Shown piece by piece: positions 54,840 to 62,301 of a stretch of DNA of 64,000 nt. A program made the position numbers and the translations under genes. How positions within the stretch are numbered: the first letter of the stretch is position 1; each line of letters starts with the position of its first letter. Under the pieces are notes generated by a model. That model was not told the origin of the DNA, made no database searches, and saw nothing but the letters and a program-made list of their open reading frames with translations. Source of the stretch: Streptosporangiales bacterium (GTDB lineage Bacteria > Actinomycetota > Actinomycetes > Streptosporangiales > WHST01); the NCBI GenBank assembly GCA_009379955.1, contig WHST01000021.1:1-64000 (forward strand), given 5' to 3'.

Positions 54840-55706
54840 TCAGTGTCGTTTCCGCGGCACGGTGATGTCCGCGTACACGGGGCGGTGGTCGGATGCCTGT
54901 GTGGCGAGGGTGGAATCCGGCACGACCGCCCGGTGGACGCCGACGTTCGCGCCGCACACGAAGTCGATCCGCTTGACCGGCTCCGCGGCCGGGTAGGTCA
55001 GCCCTGGTGGCGTGCCGACGCTGCCGTAGCCGTCGACGAGATGCGTCCAGAGCGACGCCAGCTCGGGCGCGCCGGCCTCGGCGTTGAGGTCGCCGAGCAA
55101 CAGTTGCGGCGCGCGGCGCCCGTCCTCGCCCATGATCTGCACCGTCTCGTGCGCCTGGGTGGCCCGCACGGACGGGTCGGGCCGGTAGTCGAGGTGCGTG
55201 ACGTACACGTGCAGCAGCGCGCCGCGCGCCCGCACGATCGCCTCGCCGAAGCCGGGCGCCGGCTCCGGCACCGGGTCGGGGTCTTGCGTCGAGAGCCTGG
55301 TGATGTCGTGGTTCTCGAACGAGACGATGGGGAAGTGCGAGAGGACGGCGACGCCGTACTCCCGCCTCGGCTCGCCCGGTGTGAGCGGGTCGAGCGAGTA
55401 GATCGGCGCGAAGCGCACCCGCATGTGCAGGCGCCTGGCCAGCTCCGTGGCCGTGTCGCGCCACTCGCTGCGCGCGCTCCAGTGCACGTCGACCTCCTGC
55501 AGGCCGACGACGTCGGCGTGCGTCTCGCGGATCGCGGCGGCCGTCCGGTCGAGGTCGAAGCCACCAACCCCCGCGCCCGCGGCGATGTTGTACGTCGCCA
55601 CGCGCATCTTCACCGGTGGGGGACCGGCGGATGCGTGCGCCGCGGGGCCGGTGACGGTGAGCGCGGCGACGAGCAGTGCCGCACCGAGCATCCGGCCGAC
55701 GCGCAT
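54840..55706 (-). CDS. secreted endonuclease/exonuclease/phosphatase family protein
   Basis: A 288-aa exported protein. Signal peptide: LGAALLVAALTVTGPAA. The EEP fold is shown by VATYNIAAGAG (about 43-53), VGLQEVDVHW (metal Glu), LLGDLNAE (Asp/Asn) and SDHRPVYADI (catalytic His). Substrates of the family range from DNA to phospholipids and phosphoinositides. Export and cell-wall context favour a lipid or extracellular phosphodiester, but this is inference. ATG 55706 lies 11 bp after the nagZ stop; the longer upstream frame overlaps nagZ. Confidence 0.88.
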   Translation of the reverse strand: MRVGRMLGAALLVAALTVTGPAAHASAGPPPVKMRVATYNIAAGAGVGGFDLDRTAAAIRETHADVVGLQEVDVHWSARSEWRDTATELARRLHMRVRFAPIYSLDPLTPGEPRREYGVAVLSHFPIVSFENHDITRLSTQDPDPVPEPAPGFGEAIVRARGALLHVYVTHLDYRPDPSVRATQAHETVQIMGEDGRRAPQLLLGDLNAEAGAPELASLWTHLVDGYGSVGTPPGLTYPAAEPVKRIDFVCGANVGVHRAVVPDSTLATQASDHRPVYADITVPRKRH

Positions 55707-55717
55707 CGAGGCCGCCC

Positions 55718-57553
55718 TCACCAGGTCAGGCCGTGGCCGAACGGATAGAGCGTGCTGCCGGGTTCGTTCGCCCTGGGGACGTCGACGGGCAGCTTGCCGT
55801 GTGGCGTGATCTCGCCGTAGAGGGTCTTGGCGAGCGACTCCATGGCGACGCCGTTGTACGCGTAGGTGGCGACGTGCGTCTGTGCCTCGTCGTAGTACGC
55901 GATGTCGTACGGGTCGCGTACGGCGACCGTGACCACCGGTTTGCCGGTCGCGAGCAGCGCCTTCACCAGCTGTTGCTGCTTGCCGTCGGGGTCGGTCGGG
56001 CTGCCTTCTGGGTTGGTCACCTTCGTGTCCCACGCCTTCATCGTGAGGACGACGGTGACGTCGTTGTCGGCGGCTCGCTCGACGGCCTGGGTGATCGACT
56101 CGTCCGTCGGCTGCGCGGTGGTCGCGACCACCTCCGTCTTCGCGTCACGGCGTTCCAGCGACGACGCGAGTGCGGCGGTGGTCGTCGCGTCCCAGCCGGT
56201 CACCAGCATCTTGCGCGGCTCGTCGGCCAGCGGGAGCAGGTCGGCGTCGTTGCGCACCACGGTGGTGGTGCGGTCGGCGATCCCCTGGGCGCGTGCGAGG
56301 TTCTTCGGCGTACCGACGACGTCCATCACGCGCGACTCGTTCACGAACGGCCGCAGGATCTGGCCGTTCTTCCACTTCAACCGGAGTACGCGGTACACCG
56401 ACTCGTCGATGCGGCGCTCGGTCAGCTCGCCGTTCTTCACGGCCTCGATGACCGCGTTGTACGCGATGTCGAACTCGGGCGGGTTGAGCAGCACGTCGAC
56501 GCCGGCCTTGAGCGCGAGCACCGGCACGCGGTCGTCGCCGTACTTCTCGCGCACGCCGGTCATGCCGAGCGAGTCGGTGTAGACCACGCCGTCGTAGCCG
56601 AGCTCGCCGCGGAGCATGCCGGTCATGATCGGCTTCGACAGCGTCGCCGGGTCGCCCGACGGGTCGAGGGCGGGCACCTGGATGTGCGCGGTCATGATCG
56701 CGTCGATACCGGCGTCGATGGCGGCACGGAACGGCGGGGCGTCGAGACGGTCCCACTCCTCCCTGGTGTGCTCGATGATCGGGAACCCGTAGTGGCTGTC
56801 GGTGGCGGTGTCGCCGTGACCGGGGAAGTGCTTGGCCGACGACGAGATGCCGGCGTCGTCCTGGTAGCCCGCGACCTGCGCCGCGGTGAGCTGCGCGGCG
56901 AGCTGGGGGTCGGAGGCGTACGAGCGCACGCCGATCACCGGGTTGAACGGGTTGACGTTCACGTCGGCGACGGGCGCGAAGTCCTGCCTGATGCCCATCG
57001 CGGCGAGCTCGCGTCCCGTGATGGCGGCGGCGTTCCGCGCGTCCTTGACGCTGCGGCCGGCGCCGAGCGCCATGTTGCCGGGGAACTGGGTCGCGGGCGG
57101 GCCGACGCGGACGATCGCGCCGCCCTCCTGGTCGATCGACATGAGCAGCGGGACGTGCGAGCCGGACGAGATCGCGGCGCGCTGCAGGCCGTTCGAGAGC
57201 TCGGCGGCGTTCGTGGGGTGGCCGACGTTGTCGGCCCAGGCGAAGTACAGGACCCCGCCGAGGTGGTACTTCTGCACCACCTCGCGCGGGGTGGCGACCC
57301 CGTACGCCTTGACGTTCTCCGGGTGCGCGGTGTCGGCGGTGGAGCCGTACACGCGCGTGGAGAACAGCTGACCGACCTTCTCCGGCAGGGTCATGCGCGC
57401 GATGTGCGACTTGATCCAGCCGTGCATGCGCGCGTCGCCGGTGGGTGCGGCCAGGGCGGGCGCGCAGACCGTGACGGCGGTGGCGACGGCGAGGGCGGCG
57501 GCGCCGAGGCGGCCGGTGGCGCGGAGGCGGCGGATGGGACGGCGACTGGCCAT
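55718..57553 (-). CDS. nagZ: GH3 beta-N-acetylglucosaminidase NagZ-like (secreted)
   Basis: A 611-aa exported GH3 enzyme that removes GlcNAc from peptidoglycan fragments. After the signal peptide (ending ALAAPTG) the TIM barrel has LMSIDQEGGAIVRV, the NagZ-type catalytic dyad in AKHFPGHGDTATDSH (about 239-253) and the nucleophile Asp in VVYTDSLGM. A C-terminal GH3 domain follows, as in the two-domain B. subtilis NagZ (YbzD-type) that acts outside the cell. It heads the nagZ-EEP-namZ-LOG leftward operon. Confidence 0.92.
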   Translation of the reverse strand: MASRRPIRRLRATGRLGAAALAVATAVTVCAPALAAPTGDARMHGWIKSHIARMTLPEKVGQLFSTRVYGSTADTAHPENVKAYGVATPREVVQKYHLGGVLYFAWADNVGHPTNAAELSNGLQRAAISSGSHVPLLMSIDQEGGAIVRVGPPATQFPGNMALGAGRSVKDARNAAAITGRELAAMGIRQDFAPVADVNVNPFNPVIGVRSYASDPQLAAQLTAAQVAGYQDDAGISSSAKHFPGHGDTATDSHYGFPIIEHTREEWDRLDAPPFRAAIDAGIDAIMTAHIQVPALDPSGDPATLSKPIMTGMLRGELGYDGVVYTDSLGMTGVREKYGDDRVPVLALKAGVDVLLNPPEFDIAYNAVIEAVKNGELTERRIDESVYRVLRLKWKNGQILRPFVNESRVMDVVGTPKNLARAQGIADRTTTVVRNDADLLPLADEPRKMLVTGWDATTTAALASSLERRDAKTEVVATTAQPTDESITQAVERAADNDVTVVLTMKAWDTKVTNPEGSPTDPDGKQQQLVKALLATGKPVVTVAVRDPYDIAYYDEAQTHVATYAYNGVAMESLAKTLYGEITPHGKLPVDVPRANEPGSTLYPFGHGLTW

Positions 57554-57663
57554 GCGGGCTCCCGACGGCGAGGGCGGAGATCGGGGGAAACTTGCCCGGC
57601 CCGGCCGTTGACCTGGAACTTACCTACGGCTCGGCGTCGCGGTCAACGGCCCGCGGTGAGGTG

Positions 57664-59103
57664 TCACGTTCGGTTCATCCGCGAGTGGCGGTAGCCGTAG
57701 AGCGCGTACACGAGGATGCCGAGCGCGAACCAGCCGAGGAAGCGCAGCCAGGTGAGCGGCTGCAGGTAGGTGACCAGCCAGATCGACGCCACGATGCCGA
57801 TGGCGGGGACGACGGGCATGCCTGGGCAGCGGAACGCGCGGTCGAGGTGGGGCTCGCGGTAGCGCAGCACGATGACGGCCGCGCACACGACGACGAACGC
57901 GAGCAGGATGCCGATGTTGGTGAGCTCGGCCGCCTCGGCGATGGGTAGCAGGCCGGCGAGCACCGCGGACGCGCCGCCGAGGATCCAGGTGACCCGTGCG
58001 GGGACCTGCCGTCGGCTGGTCTTGGCGAACCACCGAGGCAGCAGGCCGTCGCGGCTGATCGCGTACCAGATGCGCGAGGCGCCGAGCATGAACGAGAACA
58101 TGACGGTGACGATGCCGAGTACCGCGCCGACGGCGATGACGGTGACCAGCCAGTCGAGGCCGACCGATTGGAACGCCTGTGAGAACGCGCTCTCCGGGTC
58201 GATCTCGGTGTACTTCTGCATGCCCGTGAGGACGGTCGCGGCGAGAATGTACAGCACCATCGAGATGACAAGGGAGTAGATCATCGCCTTGGGCAGGTTG
58301 CGTCTCGCGTCCTTCGACTCCTCGGCCGCCGTGCTCAGGGCGTCGTAGCCGAAGACCGCGAAGAACACCAGTGCCGCGCCCTGGAACGCCCCGCCCCAGC
58401 CGAACGGGAAGTACGGCTGCAGGTTGGTGCTCTTGACGAAGAAGGCGCCGACCACGATGACGGCGAGCACGATCACGACCTTGACGACGACCAGGACGGT
58501 CTCGATGCGTGCACCCGTACGGATGCCGCGGGTGAGCAGGAACGCGATGAGCAGGCACAGGACCATCGCGAACAGGTCGACTACGTGACCGTCGCCGGTG
58601 CCGGGAGCGCCGAGCATCCAGTTCGGCAGGTCGATGCCGAGCTGTTCGAGCAGGAAGTTGAAGTACCCGGACACGGCGATCGCGACCACCGCGACGATCG
58701 CGGTGTACTCGAGCAGGAGGTCCCAGCCGATCATCCAGCCGACGGACTCGCCGAGGACGACGTAGCCGTAGGTGTACGCGGAGCCGGACAACGGGATCAT
58801 GCCGGCGAACTCCGCGTACGAGAGTCCGGCGGCCGCACTCGCGATGCCGGCGACGATGAACGAGACCGTCACGGCGGGACCCGCGGTCTCGTTCGCCACC
58901 GTGCCGGCGAGGGAGAAGATGCCGGCGCCGATGATCGCGCCGATGCCGATGGCGGTGAGTTGCCACAGGCCGATGACCCTCGTCAGGCCCTGTCCCTCGC
59001 CCTGCTCCGCCGCCGCATCGATCGTGGCGGACTTGCGGCGGAAGATGCCCGTGCCGCTGCCGCGTGGTGCCGCGGGTGGGGTGCTGCCGGTCGACGTCGC
59101 CAT
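57664..59103 (-). CDS. APC-family amino acid permease
   Basis: A 479-aa membrane transporter with about 12 helices. It begins GLTRVIGLWQLTAIGIGAI then GAGIFSLAGTVANETAGPAV, the substrate-binding helix 1 region of the APC superfamily. Later segments include YAEFAGMIPLSGSAYTYGYV and FFAVFGYDALSTAAEESKD, typical of the cationic amino-acid (CAT/YfnA) branch. The substrate is unknown. It stands alone on the minus strand, 110 bp before nagZ, and is divergent from a methyltransferase. Confidence 0.9.
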   Translation of the reverse strand: MATSTGSTPPAAPRGSGTGIFRRKSATIDAAAEQGEGQGLTRVIGLWQLTAIGIGAIIGAGIFSLAGTVANETAGPAVTVSFIVAGIASAAAGLSYAEFAGMIPLSGSAYTYGYVVLGESVGWMIGWDLLLEYTAIVAVVAIAVSGYFNFLLEQLGIDLPNWMLGAPGTGDGHVVDLFAMVLCLLIAFLLTRGIRTGARIETVLVVVKVVIVLAVIVVGAFFVKSTNLQPYFPFGWGGAFQGAALVFFAVFGYDALSTAAEESKDARRNLPKAMIYSLVISMVLYILAATVLTGMQKYTEIDPESAFSQAFQSVGLDWLVTVIAVGAVLGIVTVMFSFMLGASRIWYAISRDGLLPRWFAKTSRRQVPARVTWILGGASAVLAGLLPIAEAAELTNIGILLAFVVVCAAVIVLRYREPHLDRAFRCPGMPVVPAIGIVASIWLVTYLQPLTWLRFLGWFALGILVYALYGYRHSRMNRT

Positions 59104-59200
59104 GACGGCCTCCGCTCGTCCGAGCCCGATCCTGCCGGCCGGGACGATACTCTCGGTCGCTCCGCGAGACCAGAGCGCGACGTACGCGTAATCTCATGGA

Positions 59201-59941
59201 GTGCTCGACTACGACTTGGAAGCCCGGCGGTACGACGAGACGCGCGGGGGAGACGTCAGGGCCGAGGCTGCGGCAGCCGCCGTCGGGAGCCTGCTCCCGG
59301 CCGGTGTCCTGCGGGTGCTCGACGCCGGTGCCGGCACCGGGATCGTCAGCGCCGCCGTCGCCCGGCGGGGCCACGAGGTGTTCGGCCTCGACCGTTCCTT
59401 CGGCATGCTGCGCTACGCGGCCGACCGCCTCGGTGGCCGGCGCATGTGCGCCGACGTCACGGCGCTGCCGGTGCGTGACGGCGCCTTCGACGCGGTCTAC
59501 CTGATGTGGCTGCTGCACCTGGTGCGGGATTCCGAGGCCGCGGTCGCCGAGTGCGTGCGCGTCCTGCGGCCCGGCGGCGTCCTGGTGACGAGTGTCGACG
59601 TCCACCTCGCGCACCAGGGTGTGCCCTCGGACGTGACGGCGGTGCTCGGACGGCACGCGACCGCCGGGTGGCCGGCGGACCAGCGCGACGGACGGCAGCG
59701 GGTGACCGCGGCGGCGCAGGCCGCGGGCGCGGTCCCCACGGCGGAGTGCACGTACCTCGGCTACGGCCGGGGCATGTCGCCGCGCGCCGCGGCGGCGAGC
59801 GCACGCCGCGGCGTCGACCTCGCGGCCTCCGTCGACGACGACCGCCGCGACGCCTGCGTCGCGGAGCTCGAGGCGCTGCCCGACCAGGAGGTCCGCCGTC
59901 CGGACCCCGACTACACGATGGTGTCGTTCACCCGCGTCTGA
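59201..59941 (+). CDS. class I SAM-dependent methyltransferase
   Basis: A 246-aa methyltransferase. Motif I is VLDAGAGTGIVSAAVARRGH (about 38-57), followed by FGLDRSFGMLRYA and DVTALPVRDGAFDAVYLMWLLHL (motifs II-III). The C-terminal 90 residues carry no known substrate motif. It belongs to the UbiE-like group; substrate unknown. GTG 59201 is the only plausible start. A TAATCT -10-like element is 12 bp upstream. Confidence 0.87.
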   Translation: MLDYDLEARRYDETRGGDVRAEAAAAAVGSLLPAGVLRVLDAGAGTGIVSAAVARRGHEVFGLDRSFGMLRYAADRLGGRRMCADVTALPVRDGAFDAVYLMWLLHLVRDSEAAVAECVRVLRPGGVLVTSVDVHLAHQGVPSDVTAVLGRHATAGWPADQRDGRQRVTAAAQAAGAVPTAECTYLGYGRGMSPRAAAASARRGVDLAASVDDDRRDACVAELEALPDQEVRRPDPDYTMVSFTRV

Positions 59942-59958
59942 GGCCGCCCTCCTGACCC

Positions 59959-60006
59959 CACGTGGACGCTTCGTATGGGCTATGGCCAATGCGATGCGTC
60001 CACGTG
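59959..60006. terminator. inverted repeat between convergent methyltransferase and CGNR genes
   Basis: CACGTGGACGC (59959-59969) and GCGTCCACGTG (59996-60006) are perfect 11-bp inverses, located 18 bp after one stop and 14 bp before the other. It is a probable bidirectional terminator and shares GCGTCCACGT with the tandem repeat at the left edge. Confidence 0.7.
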
Positions 60007-60019
60007 AGACTCGGGGTGG

Positions 60020-60610
60020 CTACCTGGAGGGGTTCAGCCGGCGTTCGCGGTAGGCCGCGGCCTTGACGCGGCTCTGGCAGGTCGTCGAGCAGAACCGGCG
60101 GGTGCCGTTGCGCGAGGTGTCGACGTAGACGCGGTCGCAGGCCGGCGCCTTGCAGACGCCGAGTCGGTCGGCGTGCTCGCCGCCGAGGACGACGGCGAGC
60201 CCGGTGGCGCAGCCGGCGGTCCAGCTGCTCACCAGGCGCCCGTCGTCGCCGTGGTAGTGCAGGTGCCACGGCTCGCCGTCGTGGCGGCTGAGCTGGGGGT
60301 GGGCGCCGCTCTCGGCGAGCAGCTCGTTGACCACCGTCGCGGCCGAGTCGACATCGCCGGCGTCGACGGCCGCGAAGACCGAGCGGAAGCGGTGGGCGAC
60401 CGCGGCGAGGCCGGCGGTGTCGGTCGGGCCGTAGACGTCCCGCGGCAGTTCGGGCCGTGCCCGGTGGGTGAGCGCCTCGGTGACCGCGACGCTCAGCGCC
60501 TCGCCGCCCGGTGCCTCGTAGGTCCGACCGCGCGCGGTGCCGGGGGTGACGACGTTCACCAGCCGGACGGTCATGGCGATGACCGCGTCGGTATGACTGT
60601 TGAAGTCCAC
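60020..60610 (-). CDS. CGNR zinc-finger / ABATE domain protein
   Basis: A 196-aa protein of the CGNR (ABATE) family, proposed stress-response regulators. The N-terminal ABATE part runs to about 150. The zinc finger reads CKAPACDRVYVD then RRFCSTTCQSRVKAAAYRER, giving four Cys. GTG 60610 gives the usual family start VDFNSHTDAVIAM; ATG 60574 is an alternative but cuts the first helix. It is divergent from the second methyltransferase. Confidence 0.85.
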   Translation of the reverse strand: MDFNSHTDAVIAMTVRLVNVVTPGTARGRTYEAPGGEALSVAVTEALTHRARPELPRDVYGPTDTAGLAAVAHRFRSVFAAVDAGDVDSAATVVNELLAESGAHPQLSRHDGEPWHLHYHGDDGRLVSSWTAGCATGLAVVLGGEHADRLGVCKAPACDRVYVDTSRNGTRRFCSTTCQSRVKAAAYRERRLNPSR

Positions 60611-60679
60611 TTGACCAGTCACGCCCTCTCGCCTAGTGTCGTCACCGTCAATCTCGGCTACGACAGTAACGGAGTGGGC

Positions 60680-61444
60680 ATGGTCTCCACCAGCACCGCC
60701 ACGGCATGGGTCCGCAGCTGGGACCGCCAGCAGGAGAGCTACCTGGCCGACCGAGAGGAGCGGTTCCAGGTGATCGCCGACGTCATCGAGGCGACGGCGG
60801 ACCGGCAGGACCCTCTCGTGGTCGACATCGGCTGCGGCCCCGGATCGCTCGGCGCCAGGATCCTCGACCGGCTGCCCGGCGCCCGCGTCGTCGGCGCCGA
60901 CAGTGACCCGGTGCTGCTCGGCCTCGGCGCCGGGGCGTACGGCGATCGTGGGAACCTCCGCTTCGTCGACACCGACCTGCGGGTCGACGGCTGGACCGCG
61001 GGGCTGCGCCTCGACCGGCCGGCGGACGCGGTGGTCAGCACGACGGCGCTGCACTGGCTCTACACCGACGAGCTCGGCCGGGTGTACCGCGACGTCGCGG
61101 GCCTGCTGCGCCCGGGCGGTGTGTTCGCCGACGGCGACCACATCTTCGCCGGCCCCGAGCAGCCAGGGCTCGACGCGCTCGGTCGCGCGGTGCGCGCGGC
61201 GCGGGCGGCGCGTGCCGGGGTGGAGCAGGACGCCGAGGCGTGGAAGCGCTGGTGGGACGAGATCGAGGCCGACCCGGAGCTCGCCGACCTCGTCGCCGAG
61301 CGCGGCCGCCGTCCGCTCGACCACAACATGGGCAGCGACGGTTACTACGACGTCAGGCTGCGGCTGCTGGCCGAGGCCGGCTTCGCCGAGGCCGGCACGA
61401 TCTGGCAGTCCGGCGACGACCGCGTCCTGGTGGCGCTCCGCTGA
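60680..61444 (+). CDS. class I SAM-dependent methyltransferase
   Basis: A 254-aa methyltransferase with motif I LVVDIGCGPGSLGARILDRL (about 43-62) and ALHWLYTDELGRVYRDVAGL then LRPGGVFADGDHIF. The GCGPG motif binds SAM. It resembles trans-aconitate methyltransferase-type enzymes, but the acceptor is unknown. ATG 60680 has GGAG five bases upstream. It is unrelated in sequence to the methyltransferase at 59201 beyond the shared fold. Confidence 0.88.
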   Translation: MVSTSTATAWVRSWDRQQESYLADREERFQVIADVIEATADRQDPLVVDIGCGPGSLGARILDRLPGARVVGADSDPVLLGLGAGAYGDRGNLRFVDTDLRVDGWTAGLRLDRPADAVVSTTALHWLYTDELGRVYRDVAGLLRPGGVFADGDHIFAGPEQPGLDALGRAVRAARAARAGVEQDAEAWKRWWDEIEADPELADLVAERGRRPLDHNMGSDGYYDVRLRLLAEAGFAEAGTIWQSGDDRVLVALR

Positions 61445-61464
61445 CGAGACGGTGCCGTGCGTGC

Positions 61465-61544
61465 TTCACCTCATGAACGTGGACTTCACCTCGTCCCTGC
61501 ATGAGGTGAAGTCCGCGTTGATCACGTCAACGTGATCAACGCGG
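61465..61544. terminator. compound inverted repeat with mutually exclusive hairpins
   Basis: Three perfect dyads occupy the 111-bp gap between convergent genes. TTCACCTCATG (61465-61475) pairs with 61500-61510. GGACTTCACCTC (61481-61492) pairs with 61503-61514. CCGCGTTGATCACGT (61513-61527) pairs with 61530-61544 across a 2-nt loop. The first two compete for the same right arm. The last shares TGATCACGT with the palindrome at 52297. Confidence 0.8.
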
Positions 61545-61555
61545 AGGGGGCGCGG

Positions 61556-62188
61556 TCAGAAGCCGAGGGACGCCTTGCGGAAGCGGTCGGTGTCGGCGGG
61601 GTCGCCGAGCACCTCGACGGTCGCCTGGTCGCCGCGGCCGTACGCGTAGAGGACGAGCTCGGACGCCGGGCCGCTGAGGGTGACGTACGACGAGCCGGGC
61701 CGTGCGCGCCAGAGCACGCCGTCGTCGCGCCGCAGCACGACGCCGGTGGGCGCCTTGCGGAGCAGTGGGCGGGCCATCATCCGGAGCCGCCGCCAGAGCT
61801 CCTCCTCGTTCGCCGCGGTCAGCGTGCGGGCGGACCAGTCGCCGCCGGCCCGGCGGACGTCCTCGTGGTGGACGTAGAACTCGATCGTGTTGACGGCGGC
61901 GTCGACCGGCGGCAGGGCGGCGGGTGACCACCGGGGCGGGCCGGAGCGCACGAGGTCGACGAGCCGCGGCCACGGGAGCCCGGTGTAGCCGCGCTGGATG
62001 CGGTCGGCCCGGGCGGCGAGGGAGCGGACGAGGAGGCCGGCGACGGCGTCCGGCCGCCGCTCCCGCAGGACGAGGTGTGCGGCGAGCTCGCTGGTGGTCC
62101 AGCCCTCGCACAGCGTCGGGGCGTCGGGACCGAGCTCGTCGAGCAGGTCGCAGAGGGCGGCGCGTTCGGTACGCGCGAGGCTCGTCAT
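61556..62188 (-). CDS. TIGR03085/mycothiol-dependent maleylpyruvate isomerase-like protein
   Basis: A 210-aa protein of the DinB/maleylpyruvate-isomerase-like metal-binding family, TIGR03085 branch. It shows LCDLLDELGPDAPTLCEGWT, a typical ELAAHLVLRERRPDA helix with metal His, and INTIEFYVHHEDVRRA-like VNTIEFYVHHEDV with further His. These would bind a divalent metal. Actinobacteria carry many copies of unknown role, some mycothiol-dependent. ATG 62188 is chosen since the upstream frame is unlike the family. Confidence 0.8.
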   Translation of the reverse strand: MTSLARTERAALCDLLDELGPDAPTLCEGWTTSELAAHLVLRERRPDAVAGLLVRSLAARADRIQRGYTGLPWPRLVDLVRSGPPRWSPAALPPVDAAVNTIEFYVHHEDVRRAGGDWSARTLTAANEEELWRRLRMMARPLLRKAPTGVVLRRDDGVLWRARPGSSYVTLSGPASELVLYAYGRGDQATVEVLGDPADTDRFRKASLGF

Positions 62189-62301
62189 GACGCACAGCGT
62201 AGTTCTCGTGCGGAGGAGTGCACGGAGCGGTAAGGAGCGACGCATCGGACTGTCCCTCACCTGAGCTACTGTCAAAGAGCCCACCACTGAAGAGGACCCC
62301 T

